Shown: one piece after another, positions 50,576-58,764 of the stretch
Numbering within the stretch: position 1 is the first letter of the stretch
Layout of the letters: each line of letters begins with the position of its first letter
NCBI RefSeq assembly: GCF_050269735.1
Contig: NZ_JBNNIX010000005.1
Coordinates: forward strand, 124,001 to 188,000
DNA: 64,000 bases
DNA from: Paenisporosarcina sp050269735
GTDB lineage: Bacteria; Bacillota; Bacilli; Bacillales_A; Planococcaceae
Direction: 5' to 3'
Position numbers and translations under genes: made by a program
The notes under the pieces: generated by a model
The model's input: only the letters and a program-made list of their open reading frames with translations
What the model was told of the DNA's origin: nothing
The model's database searches: none

Positions 50576-51810
50576 ACCAAGTCGTTATACGTATGGAGAA
50601 TAAACGTTTTATAGGGTGTTTCAGGTAAAGGAAGAATCAAGTCATGACCAATCTTGGCTTCGTTGACCGCTTTTTCTTTATCGCCAAGTTTGGCGTAACA
50701 TTTCGCGCGGTAAGCATGGACTTCATAACTCATTGATAAATCGAGAGGGTGATGGGCATATTCAGGCACTTTATATTGGTTTAGTAGCGTCAGCGCTTCA
50801 TTAACTTGACCCAGTCCGAATAATGCTTTTCCTTTCTCTAGTAGGTAGTGGTTGTTACCTTCATGATCCGTTTTATCCTTGTACATTTCTTTTCCAAGTT
50901 CAAGAAAGCGTTCGATATGGGTCAGCGCTTTATCGTACTCATGCGCATAGGAATTGTAGTAATGTGCTTCCAGCAATTCTGCTATGGCTGTGGAAAAAAG
51001 ATTTTCTGCGAACTCGCCGTATTGTCTAACCTTGCGGAGATAGTATTCACGGTCCTCATCATTTCCGTTAATAATGGCCTGTGCTCCAGCCAATCGATAC
51101 AGATCGTCGATGCGGTAAAAAATTCGTTCTTCTTTTGAGTAAGATAAGGCTTCATTCATTTTTAATTGGGATTCTTCATATTTGCCAACTGCCGAATATA
51201 AAATGGACTCAATGTACATGTAGTCAAGGGTGGTCACGGCATCCAGTTTGATGGCAGGAGAATCAAAACGGGCATGCTCTTTCAAAATAATCGCCAAGGC
51301 TTCTTCGTAAGCATGTTCTTTGAACTTAATTAACCCTTTAAACATTGCCAGCGATGCCCACTGATTGTATAGATGTAATTGTTCATACAGTTTCATCGCC
51401 TGGTTGTAATACGACTCCCAATCTTCACGTTTTAAATGATAGCCGCATTTACTGTAAATCTCGAGTATACGTGCGGATTCGTAGCTAGTTGATAATTTAT
51501 CGACAACCGGCTGTACGAGGTTAATGATTTGCTGGTGTTCATCCTGTAAATCTGCGTAATCCACTTTATATAATTTTTCAACTTGCGCCAACAAACTTCT
51601 TTTTTCTGTCTGACTGACATCTTCCATCAATTCGGACGATTCAATTCCAAGTCTTCCTGCAATATAAGATAAGCTCTCCATGGAAGGCTGGGCTTTGCCG
51701 TTTTCAATGAGACTTAGCATGCCTTTTGTCAGCTGATCTCCAGCCAAAGCTTCCAGTGTGAGCTTTTGTTGTTTGCGTAATTTTCTAATGCGTAAACCAA
51801 GTGTATCCAT
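50554..51810 (-). CDS. XRE family regulator with C-terminal TPR repeats
   Basis: 418 residues. An N-terminal helix-turn-helix (about 5-62, GLRIRKLRKQQKLTLEALA ... MESLSYIAGRLGI) is followed by a long helical region with TPR-like pairs (about 95-410). This resembles RRNPP-type sensors, but no peptide gene was found beside it. It faces a divergent MFS exporter; the two matching palindromes between them are its probable operators. Confidence 0.87.
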   Translation of the reverse strand: MDTLGLRIRKLRKQQKLTLEALAGDQLTKGMLSLIENGKAQPSMESLSYIAGRLGIESSELMEDVSQTEKRSLLAQVEKLYKVDYADLQDEHQQIINLVQPVVDKLSTSYESARILEIYSKCGYHLKREDWESYYNQAMKLYEQLHLYNQWASLAMFKGLIKFKEHAYEEALAIILKEHARFDSPAIKLDAVTTLDYMYIESILYSAVGKYEESQLKMNEALSYSKEERIFYRIDDLYRLAGAQAIINGNDEDREYYLRKVRQYGEFAENLFSTAIAELLEAHYYNSYAHEYDKALTHIERFLELGKEMYKDKTDHEGNNHYLLEKGKALFGLGQVNEALTLLNQYKVPEYAHHPLDLSMSYEVHAYRAKCYAKLGDKEKAVNEAKIGHDLILPLPETPYKTFILHTYNDLVKSSDSL

Positions 51811-51832
51811 AACAATCTCTCCGTTTCTAATT

Positions 51833-51851
51833 AGTTTAATTATATTAAACT
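51833..51851. promoter_or_regulatory. Operator O1, XRE-TPR / MFS intergenic
   Basis: AGTTTAAT-TAT-ATTAAACT, perfect 8-base arms. It overlaps a TATAAT reading on the minus strand and thus the regulator's own promoter. Confidence 0.7.
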
Positions 51852-51856
51852 TTTTG

Positions 51857-51885
51857 TTGCAAGGGAAGTGATTTCATGCTATTAT
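51857..51885 (+). promoter_or_regulatory. MFS exporter promoter
   Basis: TTGCAA (51857-51862), 17 bases, TATTAT (51880-51885). Operator O2 starts three bases later. Confidence 0.75.
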
Positions 51886-51887
51886 TT

Positions 51888-51904
51888 GTTTAATTAAATT
51901 AAAC
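51888..51904. promoter_or_regulatory. Operator O2, XRE-TPR / MFS intergenic
   Basis: GTTTAAT-TAA-ATTAAAC, same arms as O1. Centre-to-centre distance 54 bases, about five helical turns, which would allow looping. Confidence 0.7.
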
Positions 51905-51925
51905 TTTCGAAAAGAGGTATTAACC

Positions 51926-53230
51926 ATGGAAGAATCCATGAAGTTAAAAAAAGCAACCCAACACCTTTGGACCTTCACAATTAGTAAATTGATTTCGACG
52001 TTTGGTGTCAGTGTTTTTACTTTTGGGATTAGTTTTTATATTTTATCTCAAACAGGTTCTGCAACTAGCTTTGCCTTAGTGCTAATCTGTAGCATACTTC
52101 CAAGAGTGCTTGTTGCGCCGTTTGCTGGTTATGTAGCGGATAAATATCCGAAAAAGACCATTATCATTGTTGCTCAAATATGTAGTGTGCTGGCAGTAGG
52201 TGGTTTGCTGACAATCAGTATAACGGTAGGTCTTTCGCTAATTGCTATTTACATTACGGAAATTATTTTATCAATTACGTCGTTATTCTCAGGTGTCACA
52301 TTCAGTTCTTCTATTGCAAATTTAGTAGATGATGCACGCATCCAGAAAGCCATGTCTTTCAACCAAATGTCCATTTCTATCGCATCAATAGGAGGTCCAG
52401 CGGTGGGTGGTCTATTGTTTGGACTGGTATCGATGCAAATGTTTTTAATTATTCACATGATTAGTTATATCATTGCGGTCATTCTTGAATCGACGATGGA
52501 TTTCAAGCTGTACTCGAAGAAAGCGGCTGAGATTGTAGAAGAGAAAAAAGAGACGATGCTTCAAAATATGAAAGCTGGCATCACGTACTTAAAGCAGCAT
52601 CGGGTACTTTCGGTAATCGTATGGGTTGCGCTCGTAATCAATTTCTTTTTCGGTGCATTTACGGTTGGTTATTCTTTTATCCTCGTAGAAGAACTGAAGG
52701 TCCAGTCTGCTCATTTCGGGATAACAGAAGGAGCACTTTCGATCGGGATGCTTGTAACTTCCATTTACTTATCTGCCCGTAAAGACATTAAGTTTCCGCT
52801 TGTTGTTTCCAAAAGAGGAATTCTAATCATGGGACTTCTGATGGCTGCCGCCACTCTGCCTTTGCTTGTAACCCTTTCCTATTATGGCATTGTCAGTTTC
52901 TATTTCATTCTCATGTTCTCATTCGGAGTGGCGATGATTTTTGTTAACACACCAATTGGCGTCATGATGCAAAAACAAATTGCGGAAGAATATAGAGGGC
53001 GGGTATTCGGGCTGCTAGAAACAATGGCGATGTCATTGATGCCACTCGCAATGGTCCTTTTCGGTTTCCTGTTCGATATCGTACCTGCACAATATGTATT
53101 GTTGGCTTCAAGTGCCATTATGTTGGCGGCCGTTTTATACATGCTCCGTCCATCTGTCATGAAACAGGCACATCCTGAACTTGAGGAAAAGATTGTTCCT
53201 GAGCCGATAAAAGCAGTATCGACCCAATAA
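51926..53230 (+). CDS. MFS efflux transporter
   Basis: 434 residues, 12 helices. FAGYVADKYPKKTIIIVAQ is the loop 2-3 motif A, and MQKQIAEEYRGRVFGLLETMAMSLMPLAM is typical of the macrolide/H+-antiporter-like group. Probably exports a drug or metabolite. Divergent from, and likely controlled by, the XRE-TPR regulator. Confidence 0.88.
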   Translation: MEESMKLKKATQHLWTFTISKLISTFGVSVFTFGISFYILSQTGSATSFALVLICSILPRVLVAPFAGYVADKYPKKTIIIVAQICSVLAVGGLLTISITVGLSLIAIYITEIILSITSLFSGVTFSSSIANLVDDARIQKAMSFNQMSISIASIGGPAVGGLLFGLVSMQMFLIIHMISYIIAVILESTMDFKLYSKKAAEIVEEKKETMLQNMKAGITYLKQHRVLSVIVWVALVINFFFGAFTVGYSFILVEELKVQSAHFGITEGALSIGMLVTSIYLSARKDIKFPLVVSKRGILIMGLLMAAATLPLLVTLSYYGIVSFYFILMFSFGVAMIFVNTPIGVMMQKQIAEEYRGRVFGLLETMAMSLMPLAMVLFGFLFDIVPAQYVLLASSAIMLAAVLYMLRPSVMKQAHPELEEKIVPEPIKAVSTQ

Positions 53231-53231
53231 A

Positions 53232-53269
53232 GAAATCCAGCCCCTCATTTATGAGGAGGCTGGATTTTC
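53232..53269. terminator. Bidirectional terminator between the two MFS genes
   Basis: AAATCCAGCC pairs with GGCTGGATTT, with an inner CTC/GAG. The minus-strand gene's last codons lie in it. Confidence 0.88.
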
Positions 53270-54424
53270 ATTTTTCAATGACTTATTGGAGTTGCGGAAC
53301 AAGAGTATTAATGTGATGGATACCAGGGCAAGGATAGCTGATAGAACATAAACGTGATCTGGTTGAACGGTAAAAATCCATGTAAAGAGTAGAGGACCAA
53401 TGATACGCCCCATATTATCCATAGAATACGTCATGCCAGCTGCTGTACCGTACATCCCGCCGGACTCTTTAGTCGTCAGAGAAACTAACACCGTTCGAGC
53501 GAGGGCGTTTCCAGCTGTAAAGACACTGAGTGCAAAACCAGCCCACAGCAGACTACCTGTAAACAGCAATAATACTAATCCGATAGCCGTCACTACCTGG
53601 GCAGCCATGATCCATTTTGTTTCCTGACCGTTTTTCACTCGGCGAACGACTCCACCTTGTATAACTGCATCCACTAAACCACTCGCCATGAATAAATAGC
53701 CTAATTGCAAAGGAGTAATGGATATTTTATTGATCTGGAATAACTGGAATGTTGCTTCAAGACCGGCAAGCAGGAAAGTCACCATAAATGAAAACAGGAA
53801 CAGATAGCGAATGCGATTCTCCCAAAGCTTGTTCGCGCCTTTTGGCACAATGGCTCTTTTTCTTGCTTCACCTCTGGACGTTGGTTCTTTTAAAATCAGA
53901 CCTGCATACACCATCAAAGCAAGAATTAATAAAGCGGAAGCAAAAAACGGAAGCTGTAGCGTAATGCCGCCAAGTACCCCGCCGATTGCCGGACCGAAAA
54001 TGAAACCAAGTCCAATTGACATGCCAAGCAAACCCATATATTTATTGCGTTCTTCTTCAGTCGTCATATCCGCAACAAATCCCGTAACCGCCGTATACAA
54101 TGCACCGGAGAAGATTCCGCCGACGATTCGTGATACATACAGCATCGGAAGTTGCTCAATAAACAGAGCGAAAATCAAAAAACTCATACTGAAACCGAAT
54201 AGGCCAATCAGGATTAATTTTTTTCTTCCAGTTCGATCCGAAAGTGAACCCCAAAGAGGAGCTGTAAAGAAAGAAGCTAATGCATAAATCGTCAATAAAC
54301 CACCAACGTGAACTTCACTGTAACCTTGTTCCAATATTACTTCAGGTAAAATTGGAATGATGATTCCAAAACCTAAATAAACAAAAAATTGCACAGACAT
54401 CAATAACAAAATGGCTTTCTTCAT
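53249..54424 (-). CDS. MFS drug efflux transporter (TetA/NorA-like)
   Basis: 391 residues, 12 helices. Motif A is GSLSDRTGRKKLIL, motif C is GPAIGGVLGG. The opening MKKAILLLMSVQFFVYLGFGIIIPILP is that of the Bacillus NorA/TetA-like exporters. Substrates unknown. Convergent with the previous exporter. Confidence 0.88.
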   Translation of the reverse strand: MKKAILLLMSVQFFVYLGFGIIIPILPEVILEQGYSEVHVGGLLTIYALASFFTAPLWGSLSDRTGRKKLILIGLFGFSMSFLIFALFIEQLPMLYVSRIVGGIFSGALYTAVTGFVADMTTEEERNKYMGLLGMSIGLGFIFGPAIGGVLGGITLQLPFFASALLILALMVYAGLILKEPTSRGEARKRAIVPKGANKLWENRIRYLFLFSFMVTFLLAGLEATFQLFQINKISITPLQLGYLFMASGLVDAVIQGGVVRRVKNGQETKWIMAAQVVTAIGLVLLLFTGSLLWAGFALSVFTAGNALARTVLVSLTTKESGGMYGTAAGMTYSMDNMGRIIGPLLFTWIFTVQPDHVYVLSAILALVSITLILLFRNSNKSLKNENPASS

Positions 54425-54567
54425 TTCAAAAGAACCCGCTTTCTAAACTCAATACGTATAGTCCATTTTACTCGCAAATCATCCTTCAAACAACAAGGGG
54501 CTAAAAGAAAAGTGGAAAGCCTCCGCCCGGAACGGAAATCAACAATATTGTTTAACAGAGCCTTTAA

Positions 54568-54597
54568 ATAAAAAACCCGCAGATATCATCTGCGGGA
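54568..54597 (-). terminator. Terminator after copA
   Basis: CCCGCAGAT/ATCTGCGGG stem, followed on the minus strand by TTTTTTAT. Confidence 0.9.
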
Positions 54598-54601
54598 GAG
54601 A

Positions 54602-57016
54602 TTATAACTTGGCACGCTGTAGACGTAGGGCATTCAATACAACAGAAACGGAACTGAACGCCATGGCTGCTCCTGCAACCCATGGTGCCAATAAGCCCGA
54701 TGCAGCGATTGGTATTCCGATGGAGTTGTAAGCTAATGCCCAGAATAAATTTTGTTTGATGTTTCGGACTGTTAATTGACTCATATGCAATGTGTCAGGC
54801 ACACGCAGTAAATCGCCATGCATTAATGTGACGTCTGCTGCTTCCATTGCGACTGCCGTTCCCGTGCCCATGGCAATTCCGATATCAGCAACCGCAAGAG
54901 CGGGGGCATCATTTATGCCGTCGCCTACCATGGCAACTTTGCGACCTTCTTTTTGTAGAGAAGTAATGACTTCCGCCTTTCTCGTCGGAAATACACCTGC
55001 AACAACGTGCTCAATTCCAACTTGTTTGGCAATCGCCTGTGCGGTAGTTTCCTGATCACCCGTTAACATCACGACGTGAATGCCCATTTGTTGTAACTTG
55101 TGAATCGCTTCTTTTGATGTATCTTTTACTTGATCGGCAATGGCTATCGTAGCGACATGCACACCATCAACCGCCATGAACATGACCGTTTTGCCTTCTT
55201 GTTCCAGTGAAGAAGCTTGTTCCAGACCTGTATCTAGCTGGATATTCCGGTCATGTAAAAGTTTGCGGGTCCCAATGACAAGTACTTTGGAATCAACTGT
55301 ACTTTCAATGCCATGCCCGGGAATAGCATTAAAGGAAGAACTCTTATGCAATGCAACCTTCATTTCCTCGCCGAAAGAGGTAATCGCATGTGCAACCGGA
55401 TGTTCGGAATTACTTTCTGCAGCAGCAGCTAATAGGATGAGTGTATGTCGATCCTGGTGATCCGCAACAATAAACTCCGTTACTGCCGGTTTCCCTTTGG
55501 TTATGGTTCCGGTTTTATCGAACACAATCGTATTGATAGACTTTGTGTTTTCCATCGCTTCAGCCGTCTTGAATAATATACCGAGTTCGGCAGAGCGACC
55601 GGAACCCGCCATAATCGAAGTGGGAGTTGCCAATCCAAGCGCACAAGGGCAGGCGATGACCAGTACGGCAATCGTACTTTCCAAAGCGGCGGCAAAGTTA
55701 CCGACGTCCACGATAAAATACCAAACTGCGAATGTCAGCAAAGCAAGACCTACAACGATCGGTACAAAAATACCGGAAATCCGGTCCGCCAATCTTTGTA
55801 TCGGAGCTTTCGATCCCTGGGCTTCTTCAACAACACGGATAATAGAAGAAAGAACGGTTTCTTTCCCGATTTTTGCAGCTGTAATGCGCAGGGCTCCATT
55901 CGCATTAATTGTTGCAGCGAACACTTCATCATTTGGTGATTTTTCAACCGGCAAGCTTTCACCGGTCAACATGGATTCATCCACAGCAGACGCGCCGGAT
56001 AGCACGACACCGTCAACAGGAATGGATGCGCCTGGCTTAATTAATAAAATATCGCCTTTTTGAACAGATTCAATCGCGATTTCCCGTGTTTGGCCATTTT
56101 CTTCAATTAATGCCATAGCCGGTTGAAGGTTCATTAATTTCTTTATGGCATCCGAAGAATGCCCTTTTGCACGCGCTTCAAATACTTTCCCAAGTAAAAT
56201 GAGTGTAATCAGTACCGCACTTGTTTCAAAGTACAATCCGAGCATATGAGATTCCCCATGTTGCAAGCTCTCAAATACGAGATAAACACTGTAAAAGTAA
56301 GCTGCAGAAGTACCAAGGGCAACTAAAACATCCATATTGGCACTCTTATTGCGAAGAGCGAAGTATGTACCTTTATAAAATATCCAGCCAATCCAGAATT
56401 GAACAGGTGTTGCTAATGCCCATTGAACAAAAGGATTCATTAAAATGTCTGGTACATACAATGCTGAAGTAAATGAAAAATGCCCTAACATTGTCCATAA
56501 AAGGGGAAGAGACAAAATGGCTGAAATCCAGAACAAACGGGTTTTCTTTTGAATGTCTGCTTTCTTGTAATCAATGGCTTCGGATTTTTCATCATCTTTA
56601 AATGTTGCATCATACCCTAAGTCTTGAATTTTCTTCACAATGTCTTGAGGGTTGGTTTGATTTGGATTAAACGTGATTTTTCCAGTTTCAAGCGCTAAAT
56701 TAATGGCTGCTTCGTTAACTCCAGGCAGGCGATTCAATCCCTTTTCAATACGGGTTGAACAGGCTGCACATGTCATTCCCTGAATTCTGAGGTCGACCTG
56801 CTCGTTGATTACGTCATAACCAAGTGAACGGACTTTGTCAGCTAGTTGATTCGATTGAAGCAATTTTGAATCGTATGTGATATGTGCTTTTTCAGTTGCA
56901 AAATTGACGGTTGCGGAAGAAACACCTTCCATTTTCTGAAGCCCTTTTTCAACACGATTGGCACAGGCGGCACAAGTCATGCCAGTAATCGATATATCTT
57001 GTTGAGTATCAGTCAT
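54602..57016 (-). CDS. copA: Copper(I)-exporting P1B ATPase
   Basis: 804 residues. Two N-terminal heavy-metal domains, each with GMTCAAC (about residues 12 and 81), eight helices, CPC in VIACPCALGLATP, phosphorylation DKTGTITKG, TGE in SMLTGESLP, and hinge GDGINDAPAL. It pumps Cu+ out. It has its own CsoR-type box 20 bases upstream and is separated from copZ by a terminator, so it can be expressed independently. Confidence 0.96.
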   Translation of the reverse strand: MTDTQQDISITGMTCAACANRVEKGLQKMEGVSSATVNFATEKAHITYDSKLLQSNQLADKVRSLGYDVINEQVDLRIQGMTCAACSTRIEKGLNRLPGVNEAAINLALETGKITFNPNQTNPQDIVKKIQDLGYDATFKDDEKSEAIDYKKADIQKKTRLFWISAILSLPLLWTMLGHFSFTSALYVPDILMNPFVQWALATPVQFWIGWIFYKGTYFALRNKSANMDVLVALGTSAAYFYSVYLVFESLQHGESHMLGLYFETSAVLITLILLGKVFEARAKGHSSDAIKKLMNLQPAMALIEENGQTREIAIESVQKGDILLIKPGASIPVDGVVLSGASAVDESMLTGESLPVEKSPNDEVFAATINANGALRITAAKIGKETVLSSIIRVVEEAQGSKAPIQRLADRISGIFVPIVVGLALLTFAVWYFIVDVGNFAAALESTIAVLVIACPCALGLATPTSIMAGSGRSAELGILFKTAEAMENTKSINTIVFDKTGTITKGKPAVTEFIVADHQDRHTLILLAAAAESNSEHPVAHAITSFGEEMKVALHKSSSFNAIPGHGIESTVDSKVLVIGTRKLLHDRNIQLDTGLEQASSLEQEGKTVMFMAVDGVHVATIAIADQVKDTSKEAIHKLQQMGIHVVMLTGDQETTAQAIAKQVGIEHVVAGVFPTRKAEVITSLQKEGRKVAMVGDGINDAPALAVADIGIAMGTGTAVAMEAADVTLMHGDLLRVPDTLHMSQLTVRNIKQNLFWALAYNSIGIPIAASGLLAPWVAGAAMAFSSVSVVLNALRLQRAKL

Positions 57017-57035
57017 ACTGAAACCTCCTTCTGCA

Positions 57036-57051
57036 TACCGTTATGGGGTAT
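57036..57051. promoter_or_regulatory. CsoR box upstream of copA
   Basis: TACCGTTATGGGGTAT. The outer TACC and GGGGTAT agree with the known Bacillus copZA CsoR site TACCCTACGGGGGTAT. Confidence 0.72.
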
Positions 57052-57061
57052 GTTAATGATT

Positions 57062-57088
57062 GAAAAAAAAACTGCGAATCTCGCAGTC
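57062..57088 (-). terminator. Terminator between copZ and copA
   Basis: ACTGCGA/TCGCAGT with a 3-base loop; on the minus strand followed by nine T. Confidence 0.88.
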
Positions 57089-57099
57089 TTCATTAATTT

Positions 57100-57312
57100 C
57101 TATTTAGTGATTGTATAGCCTTGCTCTTCAATCGTGTTTGTAATCTGCTCAACTTCAACTACATCTTTGTTAAATTCAACATCTACAGTGCCATTTTCTA
57201 AATGTACTTGTACGTTATCAACACCAGAAATTTCTGTAACACTGCTTTCGATTGCTTTAACACAATGTCCGCATGACATTCCTTCTACTTTTAAAGTAAC
57301 GTGATCTACCAT
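57100..57312 (-). CDS. copZ: Copper chaperone CopZ
   Basis: 70 residues of one heavy-metal-associated domain, with the Cu+ site GMSCGHCVKAI. It carries Cu+ to CopA. AGGAGG site, 15 bases after csoR. Confidence 0.95.
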   Translation of the reverse strand: MVDHVTLKVEGMSCGHCVKAIESSVTEISGVDNVQVHLENGTVDVEFNKDVVEVEQITNTIEEQGYTITK

Positions 57313-57327
57313 TGATATTCCTCCTTG

Positions 57328-57666
57328 TTATTTACGCATTAGTTTTTGAACCGTTGTCAATAACTCATCTAGCACATCATCTTCTCCAGCAGCCAGTCGT
57401 TCTTTCACACAGCCTTTTAAATGACCGTCCAGAAGAACTTTTGCAACACTGTTCAAGGCTGACTGAGTTGCTGATAATTGGGTAATAATATCATCACAAT
57501 ACACGTCTTTATCAACCATGCCTTTAATACCTCGTATTTGTCCTTCAATACGGTTTAGCCGGGTGGTTAAATCTTTTTTTATGGAATCTGGATGATGACT
57601 TTTTCGACAAGTCGTTGGTTCTAGAGGTTCTTCAAGTGGTGAAGCATCTGTTGTATAAGTGGTCAT
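57328..57666 (-). CDS. csoR: CsoR, copper-sensing repressor
   Basis: 112 residues, all-helical. RLNRIEGQIRGIKGM is the family core; the Cu(I) ligands are Cys in VYCDDI and His/Cys in DGHLKGC. Copper binding releases the operator. The N-terminal 25 residues (with an extra Cys-Arg-Lys-Ser-His-His) extend beyond the core, as in Bacillus CsoR. GGAGGTG site. Heads csoR-copZ. Confidence 0.95.
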   Translation of the reverse strand: MTTYTTDASPLEEPLEPTTCRKSHHPDSIKKDLTTRLNRIEGQIRGIKGMVDKDVYCDDIITQLSATQSALNSVAKVLLDGHLKGCVKERLAAGEDDVLDELLTTVQKLMRK

Positions 57667-57691
57667 GGTTTTTCACCTCCAGATTTTCTTT

Positions 57692-57716
57692 AGTATAAAG
57701 TACGGTTGGGGGGTAT
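57692..57716 (-). promoter_or_regulatory. csoR promoter region with CsoR box
   Basis: TACGGTTGGGGGGTAT (57701-57716) matches the CsoR site at 11 of 16 positions including GGGGGTAT. On the minus strand a TATACT -10 (57692-57697) lies just downstream, so the box sits in the promoter spacer. Confidence 0.75.
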
Positions 57717-57732
57717 GTAAAGGAAAGGGAAT

Positions 57733-57765
57733 TAAAAATCCCCAAACTTGGAAAAAGTTTGGGGT
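57733..57765 (-). terminator. Terminator after the CBS gene
   Basis: CCCCAAACTT/AAGTTTGGGG stem, with ATTTTTAATT following on the minus strand. Confidence 0.88.
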
Positions 57766-57770
57766 GTCGT

Positions 57771-58184
57771 TTAAAGATGTCTTGGCTCCGAAATTTCATG
57801 AAGAGCTTGAGAAGCTTCGTGTGCTGTTTCACTAGGTACAGATAAGTCTGCTATTGCTACGAAGCCAACAAGTTGATCATTTTTAATGACTGGCAGTCGT
57901 CGGATTCGGTGTTGTGCCATGATTTCAGCCGCTTCCTGAGATGTGGATTCAGGACCTACGGAAATCACTTCATCCGACATGACATCTTTAACATGACGTT
58001 TCCCATTTTTTGCAACAGACCGGGTAACGATATCGCGGTCAGTAATCATCCCGATTACACGTGAACCTTCAACTACCGGCATACATCCGATATCCAAAGC
58101 ACGCATGCTTTGTGCAATTTCCGATATTAAATCGGTAGGTGTACATGTCACAATATCGCGTGACATTATATCTTTAATTTTCAC
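57771..58184 (-). CDS. Two-CBS-domain protein (YhcV type)
   Basis: 137 residues, two CBS repeats: IMSRDIVTCTPTDLI...VIGMITDRDIV (about 6-60) and VMSDEVISVGPESTS...LVGFVAIADLS (about 68-120). Such modules bind adenine nucleotides; this stand-alone type has no assigned function. Starts with GTG 58184 after AAAAGGAGG. Confidence 0.9.
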   Translation of the reverse strand: MKIKDIMSRDIVTCTPTDLISEIAQSMRALDIGCMPVVEGSRVIGMITDRDIVTRSVAKNGKRHVKDVMSDEVISVGPESTSQEAAEIMAQHRIRRLPVIKNDQLVGFVAIADLSVPSETAHEASQALHEISEPRHL

Positions 58185-58381
58185 AAGAACGCCTCCTTTT
58201 AATAATGGTTAGTATGATTTACAAAGGACTAAAATATGTAACAAAATTGAAAGATTTAAAAGTGGGTAAACGTGGTATGATAAGTGTATTAAATAAAAAA
58301 ATCAAATTTTAAGGCAATTTTCTTGAAACTTTTAGTCAATGCAGGCGTTCCTAAACTAGAGGAAAGATAGAGGTGGATTGG

Positions 58382-58519
58382 ATGACGAAAGAAGTTGATT
58401 TGCGAACAATCGTTTCGAACCTGTCAAAATTGGGTGTCACTGTAACGCTGACCAAATCTCGTCTCGAAATGTTAAAAGCACTCGCAGCACCAACTCAGAC
58501 TCCACAATCTCAAGGCTGA
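58382..58519 (+). CDS. Small protein, 45 residues
   Basis: Starts MTKEVDLRTIVSNLSKLGVT, then VTLTKSRLEMLKALA and a Pro/Gln/Thr tail. It could form two short amphipathic helices. GAGGTGG precedes the ATG and a strong terminator follows 26 bases after the stop, both supporting a real gene. Not recognised. Confidence 0.6.
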   Translation: MTKEVDLRTIVSNLSKLGVTVTLTKSRLEMLKALAAPTQTPQSQG

Positions 58520-58544
58520 ATCGACAACTTAGACCATACATTCA

Positions 58545-58575
58545 AAACACCTACTATAGAGTAGGTGTTTTTTTA
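58545..58575 (+). terminator. Terminator after the 45-residue gene
   Basis: AAACACCTACT/AGTAGGTGTTTTTTT with a 4-base loop. Confidence 0.92.
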
Positions 58576-58613
58576 TGCGTATTTTTTGCTGAGATTAGAA
58601 AGGAATTGGTGAA

Positions 58614-58710
58614 TTGCTCCCAAATCGTGAAAGTTGATCCCAAATTTGAAAAGTTGCTCCAAAACCAGTGAAAGTTGCTCCAAATTCCCGAAAGTTGCTC
58701 CAAACACACA
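58614..58710 (-). repeat. Five-unit array, core GGAGCAACTTTC, copy 2 (inverted)
   Basis: On the minus strand the units GGAGC/GGATC have last bases at 58697, 58677, 58656, 58636 and 58616, spacing 20, 21, 20, 20, the same as in copy 1. Units 3 and the final GGGAGCAATT unit are nearly identical in both copies. It lies between the 45-residue gene's terminator and the rodA terminator. Confidence 0.85.
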
Positions 58711-58725
58711 ATCCACCCAAATATA

Positions 58726-58764
58726 CAAAAAAGGATTACGCAATAACTGCGTAATCCTTTTCAT
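58726..58764 (-). terminator. Terminator after rodA
   Basis: AAAGGATTACGCA pairs with TGCGTAATCCTTTT; T run on the minus strand. Confidence 0.9.

Noticed and set aside
53811..54287. 158-codon open frame opposite the second MFS gene
   Set aside because: Antisense shadow of a membrane protein gene; composition follows the opposite strand.
55497..56063. 188-codon open frame opposite copA
   Set aside because: Antisense shadow of a conserved ATPase, no ribosome site and no family.
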